A program made the position numbers and the translations under genes. Below are positions 7,672 through 16,898 of a DNA stretch of 64,000 nt, piece after piece. The stretch is taken from contig CP102260.1 in NCBI GenBank assembly GCA_025146925.1, positions 1,690,001-1,754,000 of the forward strand, in the 5' to 3' direction. The stretch comes from [Bacteroides] pectinophilus. Lineage in GTDB: Bacteria; Bacillota; Clostridia; Lachnospirales; Lachnospiraceae. The notes under the pieces were generated by a model, which was not told where the DNA came from, did no database searches, and was given only the letters and a program-made list of their open reading frames with translations. How positions within the stretch are numbered: the first letter of the stretch is position 1; the number at the start of each line of letters is the position of its first letter.

Positions 7672-8991
7672 TTATTTTTTCTTTCTGCGGTTGGCAAGAA
7701 CCTGCTTACGCATTGACTTAATGTACTGTGCAAGAGGTCTCTTCGCCGGACATGTGAATGAACAGCTTCCGCACTCTACACACTCAACACCGTCAAGCTT
7801 CTCAAACTCTTCAATTCTGCCTTTTGATGCAAGTACTGCAAGCTTTGCAGGAAGAAGATGCTCAGGGCATGCCTCTCCGCACTTACCGCAGCGGATACAT
7901 GCTGAAGCCTTGAGATCCTTAACAGGATCCTTCTGAAGCACAAGCAGTGATGAGCTTCCCTTAACCACAGGGACATCAAGTGAATACATTGCAAATCCCA
8001 TCATAGGACCGCCTGATATATACTTCTCAGGTTCACCTACAGGACCACCTGCCGCGTCAAGAAGCTGTCTGAAATTCATGCCAAGATATACATAGAAATT
8101 CTGTGGCTCCTTAACTCCGTCACCTGTAACAGTAACGATTCTCTTAGTAAGCGGGAATCCTTCTATACATGCAAAATAGATTGAAGTAACAGTATCTACG
8201 TTATGCACAATACATCCGGCATCGGCCGGAAGCATTGATGAGTTAATCTCACGTCCTGTCACTGCTGATATCAGGAAACGCTCACCGCCCTGAGGATACT
8301 TTGTCTTCATCACCTTAACAGAGATTCTGTCCTCTCCTGCGCATGCTTTCTCCATTACAGCTATAGCCTCGGGCTTATTATCCTCGATTGCAATTACGCC
8401 CTGCGCCTTGTCAAACAGCTTAAGGACAATCTTAAGACCCATAACCACCTTTTCAGGCTCCTCAAGGAGTCTTCTGTAATCAGAAGTAAGATATGGCTCA
8501 CACTCAGCTCCGTTAACAATAACATAGTCTATTGCTTCGGGATCCTTCGGTGTAATCTTAACATTAGCCGGGAAACCGGCACCACCCATACCTACTACAC
8601 CTGCTGCCTTGACCTTTTCACGGATCATATCATTAGTAAGATCCTCAAACTTAGTCTTAGCATACTCTACTTCTTCATACTTACCATCATTCTCAATTAT
8701 GATTGAATTGCATTTGCCTCCGGTAGCAAGTGTTCTTGGCTCTATAGCCTTAACGGTACCGGATACAGATGAGTGAATGTTGGCTGAAATGAAACCGCCG
8801 GCCTCAGCAATAAGCTGTCCCGCAAGGACATGGTCACCCTTTGCCACGACAGGCACTGCCGGAGCTCCGATGTGCTGTGAAAGCGGAAATACCATATCGC
8901 CTTCCGGCAGAAGCTCTTTAATAGGCTTGTCTTTCGAGAATTCCTTTCCGTCGAAAGGATGAACTCCACCCTTAAATGTCAACTTTCCCAT
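7672..8991 (-). CDS. rnfC: Rnf complex subunit RnfC (NADH/FMN and 2x[4Fe-4S])
   Basis: The peripheral cytoplasmic subunit, 439 residues, at the NAD+ end of the Rnf electron path. It has an N-terminal lipoyl-like fold. A GMGGAGFPANVK nucleotide/flavin loop of the NuoF type follows (about 134-145), and there are two C-terminal ferredoxin motifs, CIRCGKCGEACP and CVECGSCSFTCP. A basic tail (RKQVLANRRKKK) ends the protein. It is the first gene of rnfC-D-G-E-A-B, the order seen in other Clostridia. AAGGAG lies nine bases upstream of the ATG. The 144-nt region shared with the divergent exonuclease gene holds its promoter; a TTTATT-17-TAAAAT match is present but weak. Confidence 0.95.
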   Translation of the reverse strand: MGKLTFKGGVHPFDGKEFSKDKPIKELLPEGDMVFPLSQHIGAPAVPVVAKGDHVLAGQLIAEAGGFISANIHSSVSGTVKAIEPRTLATGGKCNSIIIENDGKYEEVEYAKTKFEDLTNDMIREKVKAAGVVGMGGAGFPANVKITPKDPEAIDYVIVNGAECEPYLTSDYRRLLEEPEKVVMGLKIVLKLFDKAQGVIAIEDNKPEAIAVMEKACAGEDRISVKVMKTKYPQGGERFLISAVTGREINSSMLPADAGCIVHNVDTVTSIYFACIEGFPLTKRIVTVTGDGVKEPQNFYVYLGMNFRQLLDAAGGPVGEPEKYISGGPMMGFAMYSLDVPVVKGSSSLLVLQKDPVKDLKASACIRCGKCGEACPEHLLPAKLAVLASKGRIEEFEKLDGVECVECGSCSFTCPAKRPLAQYIKSMRKQVLANRRKKK

Positions 8992-9101
8992 TGCATTCTT
9001 CTCCTTAATGAATAAAAATATCTTATATCATTTTACCGCAATTAATGAGAAAAATAAAGCAAAATATACAAAATCTCTTTTATTTTAAGCGTATTTTGGA
9101 C

Positions 9102-9107
9102 TATAAT
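9102..9107 (+). promoter_or_regulatory. Candidate -10 box for the YprB-like gene
   Basis: A perfect TATAAT sits about 28 nt before the start codon, with a weak -35 (TTTATT) 17 bp upstream. The AT-rich 8992-9135 spacer separates the divergent rnf operon from this gene. Confidence 0.4.
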
Positions 9108-9135
9108 AGTCTAAAAATGTTTTCAGGAGGTATAC

Positions 9136-10200
9136 ATGCTGACATTTGCAAAAGAAATCATTTGTCCCGAACCTGCAATAGATGATGAGACAGTTATGTT
9201 TGATATAGAGACAACGGGTTTTTCCTCAAGAAGCACATACCTGTATCTTATAGGTGCAATATATCGTGATAACAAAAAGCTTATCCTCAGGCAGTGGTTT
9301 GCCGAGAATAAGCAGGCGGAAGCTGCAGTGCTTGCCTCATTTTTTGAAATTCTCGGCGAGCACAGCAAAATATGCGGTTACAATAGTAACGGCTTTGATA
9401 TACCATACGTTAACGAACGCTGCCGACACTACAATCTTCCATACACACTAGACGCATATGAGAGCATTGATATCTTCAGGCAGATAAAGCCATTATCAGC
9501 ACTTCTCAAGCTTGAGAATTACAAGCAGAAGTCAGTTGAGCATTTTCTCGGAATAGACCGTGAGGACATATACAACGGTGGTGAGCTGATAAAAATATAT
9601 GAAAACTATGTCAGCACTTCGGACAGAAATGCTCTTGACACAATCCTTCTGCATAACGCCGATGATCTCAGGGGACTTCTTGCAATAACGCCGGTACTTT
9701 CATACATGCAGGTTTTGGAAGGCAGCTTTACCATTACCTCGCTTGATATAAACCATCCTGACAGTAAGAACTGCGAAGCTATTTTCAGTGCATCGCTTGA
9801 TACGCCTGTACCGTCAAGAGTTTCCTGCGGCAATGACGAGTGCTACATGGTCATATATGGCACAACGCTCAAAATACGCTGCCGCATATATACCGGTGAA
9901 CTCAAATATTTTTATTCAGACTACACCAATTATTATTATCTGCCGTTTGAAGACCGTGCAATACACAAAAGTGTTGCATTTTACGTTGACAAAGACTTCC
10001 GCACCAAAGCAAAAGCAGCTAACTGCTACAGCAAGAAGACCGGCATGTTTCTGCCACAGAAAAGCGAGGTTATCTCGCCATATTTTAAGATTGATTATTC
10101 AGATAAAAAAATGTATTTTGAACTGGATGACACTTTTTGCAACAGCTATGACAGCCAGTATTCGTATATGATGCATGTGATAAGCACGCTTCTCAGATAG
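9136..10200 (+). CDS. YprB-like ribonuclease H-fold exonuclease
   Basis: A 354-residue protein whose first half is a DEDD-type 3'-5' exonuclease fold of the YprB family. The catalytic acidic residues are visible: Asp23/Glu25 in MFDIETTGF, Asp88 in GYNSNGFDIPYV, and an HNADD segment with His173 and Asp177. Family members are annotated as RNase H-like nucleases; their natural substrate is poorly known. The second half (about 185-354) has no recognisable domain and contains many aromatic residues. GGAGG lies seven bases upstream of the ATG. It is a single gene, convergent with cheR with only 4 nt between the two stop codons and no clear terminator between them. Confidence 0.8.
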   Translation: MLTFAKEIICPEPAIDDETVMFDIETTGFSSRSTYLYLIGAIYRDNKKLILRQWFAENKQAEAAVLASFFEILGEHSKICGYNSNGFDIPYVNERCRHYNLPYTLDAYESIDIFRQIKPLSALLKLENYKQKSVEHFLGIDREDIYNGGELIKIYENYVSTSDRNALDTILLHNADDLRGLLAITPVLSYMQVLEGSFTITSLDINHPDSKNCEAIFSASLDTPVPSRVSCGNDECYMVIYGTTLKIRCRIYTGELKYFYSDYTNYYYLPFEDRAIHKSVAFYVDKDFRTKAKAANCYSKKTGMFLPQKSEVISPYFKIDYSDKKMYFELDDTFCNSYDSQYSYMMHVISTLLR

Positions 10201-10204
10201 ATTC

Positions 10205-10984
10205 TTACAGTTTGTTATAGAAAAACAGCTTCTCGAAGCCAAAGCCAAGTTCCTTGTAATTAATAATCTGCTCTGTATTACCAACAAAAAGGCATCCGCC
10301 CTTAACAAGGGCATCGTTAAACTTTCTGTATATCTGATCCTTTGCTTCCTCAGTAAAGTAAATCATTACATTACGGCATACTATTAGATGGCATCCTGAA
10401 GGATATGGATCTTTGAGCAGATTATGCTTCTTAAACTCAACACATCTCTTGATATCATCAGATATCTTATATGCTTTCTCACCCATCTGTTCAAAATACT
10501 TCTTCTTATATTCGTCAGGCAGTCCCTTGAGACTGTTAGGGCCATATACGCCTATCTTAGCCTTCTCTATGACCTGTTCATCAAGATCTGTAGCAAGGAT
10601 ATGTATTCTGTTGAGTGGCATCTTCTTGGCAAGAATCATTGCAATTGTATATGGCTCATCACCTGTGGAGCATGCTGCACTCCAGATCTTAAGATTGCTT
10701 CCATACTGTTCAATGAGCTTAGGCAGGACAGACTGCTCGAGCGTGTCCCACAATGCCGGATTTCTGTAGAATTCAGAAACATTAATAGTAAGATAATTAA
10801 CAAATTCGTCAAGCTTTTGTGCATCAGTTGATATAAGCTTTGTATAGTCAACATATCCGGTGAATCCGTTACGTCCTATCAGCGTATCAATACGTCTCTT
10901 CATCTGGCGTTCCTTGTACGCATTAAGGTCAATTCCGGTAAGCTTAAGCACTTCCTTTTTGAAATCTTCGTAATTATTCCCCAT
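10205..10984 (-). CDS. cheR: CheR-type protein-glutamate methyltransferase
   Basis: A chemotaxis receptor methyltransferase of 259 residues that uses S-adenosylmethionine to methylate glutamates on chemoreceptors. It has the all-helical N-terminal domain (1-70), the NVSEFYRNPALW segment (68-79), the SAM-binding SAACSTGDEPY loop (102-112), and a C-terminal LIVCRNVMIYF motif. No other che gene, receptor or flagellar gene is present in the window, so it is an isolated copy here. GGAG precedes the ATG by five bases. The S1 terminator lies just upstream, so it needs a short promoter of its own, which I could not place with confidence. Confidence 0.92.
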   Translation of the reverse strand: MGNNYEDFKKEVLKLTGIDLNAYKERQMKRRIDTLIGRNGFTGYVDYTKLISTDAQKLDEFVNYLTINVSEFYRNPALWDTLEQSVLPKLIEQYGSNLKIWSAACSTGDEPYTIAMILAKKMPLNRIHILATDLDEQVIEKAKIGVYGPNSLKGLPDEYKKKYFEQMGEKAYKISDDIKRCVEFKKHNLLKDPYPSGCHLIVCRNVMIYFTEEAKDQIYRKFNDALVKGGCLFVGNTEQIINYKELGFGFEKLFFYNKL

Positions 10985-11018
10985 ATTTTCTCCATTCCAT
11001 TAATCGTGTCATTTAAAA

Positions 11019-11059
11019 ATAAGCCTTATAACTGATGGTTAAATCGTTATAAGGCTTAT
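11019..11059 (-). terminator. Intrinsic terminator of the cmk-ispH-S1 operon
   Basis: A perfect 14-bp stem (11019-11032 with 11046-11059) with a 13-nt loop, followed on the minus strand by ATTTTTAAA. It lies 18 nt beyond the S1 stop codon. Confidence 0.85.
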
Positions 11060-11077
11060 AAAATTCATAATATCAGA

Positions 11078-12175
11078 TTAGTTCTCTTCTGAAACTTCTT
11101 CTGCTGCTTCATCTGAAGCATTATCCTTAAGAAGTGCCTTAATGCTAAGGCTGATCTTCTTCTCTTCTACATTAAGGTCTACAACCTTAGCTTCTATCTC
11201 CTGTCCAATCTTAAGAACATCTGATGGCTTATCAACATGTTCAAGTGCAATCTGTGATACATGAAGAAGTGCATCAACACCTGTCTCCAGCTCAACAAAA
11301 GCACCAAAGTCTGTCATTCTCGCCACTTTGCCCTTAACGACATTGCCTACCGCATACTTCTCCGGAGCATCTGTCCAAGGGTTCTGATCAGGATACTTAA
11401 GGCTGAGAGCTATCTTAGAACCGTTAATCTCCTTAACGAATGCCTTAACGCTGTCTCCAACCTTGAATACCTTCTTAGGATTCTCTGTTCTTCCCCATGA
11501 CATCTCTGAAATGTGAAGAAGTCCGTCAACTCCGCCAAGATCGATGAATGCACCGAAGTCAGTTACATTCTTAACTGTTCCTTCGATTGTATCGCCTTCC
11601 TTAATTGAAGCAAGAAGCTTCTCAGCCTGCTCAGCCTTCTTAGCAAGAATAAGCTGCTTGCAGTCACCGATAATTCTTCTCTTCTTAGGATTGTACTCTG
11701 TAATCACAAATGATACTTCCTGACCTTCAAACTTAGTAAGATCCTTCTCATATGTGTCAGATATAAGACTTGCAGGAATAAATACCCTTGCTTCGTCGAT
11801 TACTACGCTTAAGCCTCCAGGGATTGCCTTGTCAACCTTAGCTGTGATAACTTCCTTATTGTTGTATGCTTCTTCAAGCTTCTTATTGCCTTCTTCAGCT
11901 ACAAGTCTTCTGTATGTAAGAAGAACCTGTCCGTCACCATCATTAACTTTAAGAACCTTGGCCTTCATTGTATCACCCTCTGATACTACCGTTCTAAGAT
12001 CAACATTAGGCTTGTTAGTATATTCACTGCGTGTAATTATACCATCAGCCTTGTATCCGATGTTAAGTACTATTTCATCTTCCTTGACACTGATAACTGT
12101 ACCGTCAACGACCTCTCCTGTATGTATTGTCTTAAATGATTCCTCAAGCATCTGTTCAAAACTTTGCTCTGACAT
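11078..12175 (-). CDS. rpsA: 30S ribosomal protein S1-like, four S1 domains
   Basis: A 365-residue RNA-binding protein with four consecutive S1 (OB-fold) repeats, fewer than the six of the Escherichia coli protein and typical of Clostridia. Repeats three and four are the clearest (DTIEGTVKNVTDFGAFIDLG and VVKGKVARMTDFGAFVELE); a short acidic tail closes the protein. It is expected to bind mRNA on or near the small ribosomal subunit. The start is ATG at 12175, with GAGGAGG nine bases upstream; the longer frame reaching 12193 is not needed. The first 20 nt overlap the last codons of ispH in a different frame. In several other Clostridia the two are one fused polypeptide, so here they look like the split or ancestral form with translational coupling. 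Confidence 0.9.
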   Translation of the reverse strand: MSEQSFEQMLEESFKTIHTGEVVDGTVISVKEDEIVLNIGYKADGIITRSEYTNKPNVDLRTVVSEGDTMKAKVLKVNDGDGQVLLTYRRLVAEEGNKKLEEAYNNKEVITAKVDKAIPGGLSVVIDEARVFIPASLISDTYEKDLTKFEGQEVSFVITEYNPKKRRIIGDCKQLILAKKAEQAEKLLASIKEGDTIEGTVKNVTDFGAFIDLGGVDGLLHISEMSWGRTENPKKVFKVGDSVKAFVKEINGSKIALSLKYPDQNPWTDAPEKYAVGNVVKGKVARMTDFGAFVELETGVDALLHVSQIALEHVDKPSDVLKIGQEIEAKVVDLNVEEKKISLSIKALLKDNASDEAAEEVSEEN

Positions 12176-13001
12176 TAGAATAAACCTCCTCAATAATGTT
12201 ATTAGGGGTTGATGCCCCTGCTGTAATACCTATGCAGCCTTCGGAGTTAAACTTATACAAATCCAGGTCTCTTAGTGTCTGTATATAATACGTGTCCTCA
12301 CACTCTGACTTGCAGATCTCATAGAGCTTACGCGTATTAGAACTGCTCCTGCCGCCAATGACTATCATTGCATCCGCCTTGGATGCAATAGCCCTCGCCT
12401 CTGTCTGGCGTTCCTCGGTGGCATTGCAAATTGTATTACGAATGTCTATATTGTAACCCTTTTTTGAAATAATTTCAACCAATTCTTCAAATTTCTTGTA
12501 ATTAAATGTCGTCTGCGACACGACACATAATTTTTCATTGTCATCCGCCTTAAATTTTTCAGCTTTTTCTGCTGAATCAATAATACACGTTCTGCTCACA
12601 GACCATCCTACTATCCCTTCAACTTCCGGATGATGTTCATTGCCGATTACTATAATCGTACAGCCTTCCTTGCTTTTTTGTTCTACTATCCTGTGTATCT
12701 TAAGAACAAACGGACAGGTTGCATCTATAATCTCAAATCCGCTCTTATTAATTGCATCATATACGTTCTTTGCAACGCCATGTGAACGTATGATTATTGT
12801 ACCCTTTTCAAGCCCGGATAATTCATCAGCATCATTAATTACGCGTACGCCTTTTTTCTCAAGATCTTTTACAACCTCTTCATTATGAATGATAGGACCA
12901 AATGTATACACGTTGCCATTGCCCGCCTGTGCATATACTTTATCCACTGCACGCTTTACTCCAAAACAGAATCCCGCAGTCTTTGCAAGTATTATTCCCA
13001 T
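12156..13001 (-). CDS. ispH: 4-hydroxy-3-methylbut-2-enyl diphosphate reductase
   Basis: The last enzyme of the MEP isoprenoid pathway; an iron-sulfur protein that reduces HMBPP to IPP and DMAPP. The three cluster cysteines are present: Cys12 (GFCFGVKRA), Cys96 (DATCPFV) and Cys192 (NTICNATEERQ). The substrate-site histidines lie near positions 40, 74 and 124, and Glu126 follows in HHPEVEG. Length is 281 residues, close to the family norm. The start is ATG at 13001, with GGAGG five bases upstream; an in-frame ATG at 13013 precedes that site. The gene lies 30 nt after cmk, and its 3' end carries the ribosome site and start codon of the S1 gene. Confidence 0.95.
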   Translation of the reverse strand: MGIILAKTAGFCFGVKRAVDKVYAQAGNGNVYTFGPIIHNEEVVKDLEKKGVRVINDADELSGLEKGTIIIRSHGVAKNVYDAINKSGFEIIDATCPFVLKIHRIVEQKSKEGCTIIVIGNEHHPEVEGIVGWSVSRTCIIDSAEKAEKFKADDNEKLCVVSQTTFNYKKFEELVEIISKKGYNIDIRNTICNATEERQTEARAIASKADAMIVIGGRSSSNTRKLYEICKSECEDTYYIQTLRDLDLYKFNSEGCIGITAGASTPNNIIEEVYSNVRAKF

Positions 13002-13031
13002 GCATTCCTCCACTCTATACAGTCTGATTAA

Positions 13032-13688
13032 TTATCTGATAAGCTTTTTCACTGCTGCCACAACCTCGTCAATATTCATGTCAGAGGTATCAAGCAGCAC
13101 AGCGTCATCCGCCTGCTTAAGCGGAGAGATTGTCCTGTGCATATCCTGATAGTCACGCTTTTCAATATCGGCCTTAATCTCCTCATAGTCAGCATTCCCA
13201 TTCTTCTCTACAAGTTCATCGTAACGTCTCTTAGCCCTTGCATCAGAGCTTGCCGTAAGATAAATCTTGGTCTGCGCATCAGGAAGCACTGTTGTTCCAA
13301 TGTCACGTCCATCCATTATCACATTGGACGTTTCTGCCAGATTACGCTGAAGTTCAAGAAGCTTTGCCCTTACACAGCCGTATCCTGAAGTTGCAGATGC
13401 CATTCTGCCGACAGCTTCTTCTCTCAGACGCGCTGTTACGTTGCTTCCGTTAAGAATAACCTGCTGTACTCCATCGGCATATTCTATCCTTATGTCTACG
13501 CCGTCAACCGCACTCTGTATCTGTTCTTCGCTGTTACAGTCAATTCCGTTATCCATAAAATATATTGCCATTGCCCGGTACATTGCACCGGTGTCAACGT
13601 ATATGTAGTTAAGTTCCTTAGCAACTCTCTTCGCTATCGTGCTCTTGCCTGCTCCCGCCGGTCCGTCAATTGCTATTGCATATGCCAT
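13032..13688 (-). CDS. cmk: Cytidylate kinase
   Basis: Phosphorylates CMP and dCMP with ATP. The 218-residue product begins MAYAIAIDGPAGAGKST, with the P-loop at residues 9-17. DTGAMYRA and MDGRDIGTTV are the nucleotide-binding signatures, and the lid region RRYDEL follows. The open frame extends upstream to 13838 but overlaps the preceding gene; ATG at 13688, with GAGG six bases upstream, gives the normal family start and length. It is the second gene of the FAD oxidoreductase-cmk-ispH-S1 operon, an order common in Clostridia. Confidence 0.95.
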   Translation of the reverse strand: MAYAIAIDGPAGAGKSTIAKRVAKELNYIYVDTGAMYRAMAIYFMDNGIDCNSEEQIQSAVDGVDIRIEYADGVQQVILNGSNVTARLREEAVGRMASATSGYGCVRAKLLELQRNLAETSNVIMDGRDIGTTVLPDAQTKIYLTASSDARAKRRYDELVEKNGNADYEEIKADIEKRDYQDMHRTISPLKQADDAVLLDTSDMNIDEVVAAVKKLIR

Positions 13689-13737
13689 TACATTCCTCTT
13701 TTCTGTGGGTACACATATCTGTATATGTCTCACTTTA

Positions 13738-15024
13738 TTAATATTTATTCTGATTCTGCTGTCCAAGCTGCCCTGCCGTGTATGCCGTTGACCATGCGAC
13801 CTGAAGATTAAATCCTCCCGTAACCGCATCAACATCAAGCACTTCCCCTGCGAACCTCAGATTGGGGATTTTCTTGCACTGCATCGTCGAAGGATTAATC
13901 TCTCTGACATCAATTCCTCCCTGGGTAATTATCGCCTCATTAAAGCCTCTGACTCCGGTAATCGTAACCGTCAGGTTCTTAAAAAGCTGCACAAGCTGCT
14001 TTCTTGAAGCTGCCGTTATGCTGTTGACCTTCTGTGCAGGGTCTATGCCGCTCAATTCCACGATTACCGGTATCATTTTCTTAGGAAGAAGCTTATCCAG
14101 CGAATTAGCAAACTGCTTATTCCTGAATTCTTCAAAATCACGGCATATTCTCTCGTCAAGCTGTTCATTATCAAGCGCCGGCTTCAGGTCAATCACCAGC
14201 TTAAGTTCATGCCGGCGCAGGCGCTTTGCTATATAGCTGCTTGCACTCAGTATTACAGGTCCGGTAACTCCGAAATGTGTAAACATCATCTCTCCGAAAT
14301 CACTGTACACTTCTTTGCTGCCGTCACAGACAGTTATTGCAATATTCTTAAGGCTCAGTCCCTGCAGCTCTTTAACCCACTCCTCTTTTGCTATAACCGG
14401 AACAAGCGCCGGGATTACATCCGTAACCCTGACGCCAAGTTCCTCGGCCAATCTGTAACCATCCCCTGTTGAGCCGGTTGTCGGATACGAACATCCGCCG
14501 GTTGCAACAATAAGCTCGTCACAATCATAATGACGCTTCTTTCCACGCGTTACGGCATCAACTCCTGTAACAAGTGTTGTGCTGCCATCAGAATCCGGAT
14601 TCTTTGCGGTATGTGCTGTTATTTTTTTAACTTCAGTTTCATACTCAACTGACACATTAAGTCTTCTCAGTTCACGGCGCAGGCAGTCTATTACATCAGC
14701 AGCCTTGTCCGATTCAGGGAACACTCTGTTACCTCGTTCAATCTTGAACTTAAGACCAAGTTCATCAAAGAATCCCATGCAGTCATAATTGCTGAATCTG
14801 CTGAATGCACCATACATAAACTTCTGATTCGTGACAATGCTGTTCATCAGATCTTCATTATCTCCCGCATTAGTAAGATTACATCTTCCCTTGCCTGTTA
14901 TATATATCTTTTTGCCTAACTTTTCATTCTTTTCCAGCAGCAATACGCTGTTGCCGTTCCTTGCAGCAGTAATAGCCGCCATCATCCCGGCAGCACCGCC
15001 GCCAACTATAATAACCTTGCTCAT
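13738..15024 (-). CDS. BaiN/HI0933-family FAD-dependent oxidoreductase
   Basis: A 428-residue flavoprotein with the N-terminal dinucleotide fold VGGGAAGMMAAITAA, the KIYITGKGRCNLTNA stretch diagnostic of the HI0933/BaiN family, and a C-terminal FAD contact in FAGEVLDVDAVTGGFNLQ. Members are annotated as NAD(P)/FAD-dependent oxidoreductases or aminoacetone-oxidase-like; the natural substrate is mostly unknown, and one homologue acts in bile acid 7-dehydroxylation. Its place before cmk-ispH is conserved in Clostridia, so a housekeeping role is more likely than bile metabolism. The stop lies 49 nt before cmk. Confidence 0.88.
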   Translation of the reverse strand: MSKVIIVGGGAAGMMAAITAARNGNSVLLLEKNEKLGKKIYITGKGRCNLTNAGDNEDLMNSIVTNQKFMYGAFSRFSNYDCMGFFDELGLKFKIERGNRVFPESDKAADVIDCLRRELRRLNVSVEYETEVKKITAHTAKNPDSDGSTTLVTGVDAVTRGKKRHYDCDELIVATGGCSYPTTGSTGDGYRLAEELGVRVTDVIPALVPVIAKEEWVKELQGLSLKNIAITVCDGSKEVYSDFGEMMFTHFGVTGPVILSASSYIAKRLRRHELKLVIDLKPALDNEQLDERICRDFEEFRNKQFANSLDKLLPKKMIPVIVELSGIDPAQKVNSITAASRKQLVQLFKNLTVTITGVRGFNEAIITQGGIDVREINPSTMQCKKIPNLRFAGEVLDVDAVTGGFNLQVAWSTAYTAGQLGQQNQNKY

Positions 15025-15099
15025 CCATGCTCCTTAGGTTCATAATCTCATATCTGATTATTATACTGCATGGTTAAGCATTTTCCAAGTCAGATTTTC

Positions 15100-16371
15100 T
15101 TATTTGTTAACATCAAAGCTCACACCGTCAACAATGACCGTCTTTATGGATGATGTGTCTATGACCTCATCCAGATGCCAGTGTATGTTACTGTATCCGT
15201 CATAAAAATCACTGTAATTGTCGCTGTATTGCTGTGCAGCGGCGTCCGTCTTATTCTTTCTTTCGTAGTACAAAGATGAACAGGTGACAATTGTAATATC
15301 ATTGCCATTCTGACGTTCCTTCACCGGAATATCCTTATATCTGCTTCTTTCCGGTGCAATCCTCTTAACGCTTCCATCATTGTATACAAGGCTGATCATT
15401 GCCGGCCTCCATACATAATCGCTCACGATTTTTGTTTCAAATCTTGCTTCAATTCCAAAGTCAGTAATTGTAAATGTTACCGGAGACACCCTCATCTCAA
15501 CTTCATCATTATCAAGCTCTGACGGATAATTAAGCCTTGCCTGTGCTATGTCATCTTCATCCATATCTATAATTATTCCCTGAGTCTCGCTGCTATATAC
15601 AGGTGCATCTTTAATATTAAGCAGAATAAAGTACCCGCTTTCCTCAACCAGCTTTGCAGTATTATCAGCATTCTTATCTTTCTCTTTCTGGCGGATAATA
15701 TTATTCAACGTATACTGCGCTCTTTTCTGCCGCCACTCTTTATCATTGCTGCTCGGTCCTACTACGAGCATATCTGGTACATCTTTAATAAGATACACTA
15801 TATGCGTACAGTTATTCTGCACATCATAGTCCTTGCCGACAGATATCACCACTGATTCGTTAGACGGCATTCCATTAGCCATATAGCTGAAGCTTCCATC
15901 TTCACTGACTGTTGCGAACTCCGCCCTGTAATTATACTTTTCTCCCGGTCTGTCATTAATATTTTTTAGAGTAAGCTCAACAATCGCGTCGTTATCAATT
16001 CTCATGTACCGGTCAATATTAAGCCTTACATCACTGCTTTCCACAGTTTCATCCGAATATCCGATATACCGGTTATCAACACTGTGCAGCTGTGTATAGC
16101 TGTCAAATTTGGATTTTCCGATTATATTCTCTGCTATTCCGGCAATCACCGGGACTGACATACATATGCATAACACAGCTGCGGCAGCTGCGGCAACCGT
16201 GCGTCCTCTTGTAAATGCAATTGCACGTTTATGTCTTTCCGGCTCTGCAGCATGCCCGGACGCATGATTATCTGAGCTTCCGAGTGCCTGTGCTACGGCG
16301 TTCTTTACCTTTGTCTCATCGGGCTTTTGCCCATTCTGATAGTGTCTGTACATATCTTCCCATTTTTTCAT
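15100..16371 (-). CDS. DUF4179 membrane protein, probable anti-sigma partner
   Basis: A 423-residue protein: a cytoplasmic N-terminal segment of about 55 residues, one Ala-rich transmembrane helix (about 57-80), and a large extracytoplasmic domain of the DUF4179 type. The layout and its direct coupling to an ECF sigma gene suggest that it holds the sigma factor at the membrane and senses an envelope signal; this is inference from context. The start is ATG at 16371, with GGAG eight bases upstream. A GTG two codons earlier overlaps the sigma stop codon but sits too close to that site. A Lys/Asn end (DVNK) closes the gene and no clear terminator hairpin follows. Confidence 0.8.
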   Translation of the reverse strand: MKKWEDMYRHYQNGQKPDETKVKNAVAQALGSSDNHASGHAAEPERHKRAIAFTRGRTVAAAAAAVLCICMSVPVIAGIAENIIGKSKFDSYTQLHSVDNRYIGYSDETVESSDVRLNIDRYMRIDNDAIVELTLKNINDRPGEKYNYRAEFATVSEDGSFSYMANGMPSNESVVISVGKDYDVQNNCTHIVYLIKDVPDMLVVGPSSNDKEWRQKRAQYTLNNIIRQKEKDKNADNTAKLVEESGYFILLNIKDAPVYSSETQGIIIDMDEDDIAQARLNYPSELDNDEVEMRVSPVTFTITDFGIEARFETKIVSDYVWRPAMISLVYNDGSVKRIAPERSRYKDIPVKERQNGNDITIVTCSSLYYERKNKTDAAAQQYSDNYSDFYDGYSNIHWHLDEVIDTSSIKTVIVDGVSFDVNK

Positions 16372-16373
16372 AA

Positions 16374-16898
16374 TCACTGCTCCTTTTCAATTATATCAGC
16401 CATCTGCCTGCGTCCCCTTGCAAGCCATGTCTGCACTGTTGATTCTCTTTTCCCAAGCATTCCGGCAATTTCTCTCACACTGTATTCCTCATAATAATAC
16501 AGATAAAGTGCTATTCTGTATCTTGGATGCAGCCTTGAAAGTGCGTCCCTGACAAGCTCTGCTTCATAATCTGCCTCAGCTTCTGATATAAAGACATCCT
16601 CCTGTCTTCCTGCTGCATTTTCCCACCACGCATCATCCTTCCATGCATTGTCCCCATCCGGATATACGCGCTTCCTCCTGAACGGATTGCGGTACAGTGA
16701 GTGGCACTCATTGACCGTACAGCGTATAGTCCAGCTTTTTATGTGTTCCTCGCTTTCAAACTCTTTGTCCGAGGTGAGCATTTTAATAATCACATCCTGC
16801 ATTATATCTTCAGCATCTTCCCTGCAGCCAAAATAATTATAGGCGATTCTGTACACAGATGGTGCCAGCCGGTTCACCATCATCTCGTCTGGTTTCAA
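16374..16898 (-). CDS. ECF-type RNA polymerase sigma factor
   Basis: A sigma-70 family extracytoplasmic-function factor of about 174 residues with region 2 (YRIAYNYFGCREDAEDIMQD) and region 4 (LHPRYRIALYLYYYEEYSVR, ending in a helix-turn-helix REIAGMLGKRESTVQTWLAR). The likely start is TTG at 16898, which has GGAGG five bases upstream; an in-frame ATG at 16910 carries that site inside its own codons and has nothing good before it. It abuts the DUF4179 gene, which is typical of sigma/anti-sigma pairs. Upstream, TTGTGA-17-TAATGT resembles a housekeeping promoter; I did not find a clear ECF-type AAC/CGT pair. The divergent MacA-like gene is a plausible target. Confidence 0.9.
   Translation of the reverse strand: MKPDEMMVNRLAPSVYRIAYNYFGCREDAEDIMQDVIIKMLTSDKEFESEEHIKSWTIRCTVNECHSLYRNPFRRKRVYPDGDNAWKDDAWWENAAGRQEDVFISEAEADYEAELVRDALSRLHPRYRIALYLYYYEEYSVREIAGMLGKRESTVQTWLARGRRQMADIIEKEQ

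Noticed and set aside
12150-12180. Programmed frameshift joining IspH and S1
   Set aside because: No standard slippery heptamer followed by a structure; a clear ribosome site and ATG serve S1.
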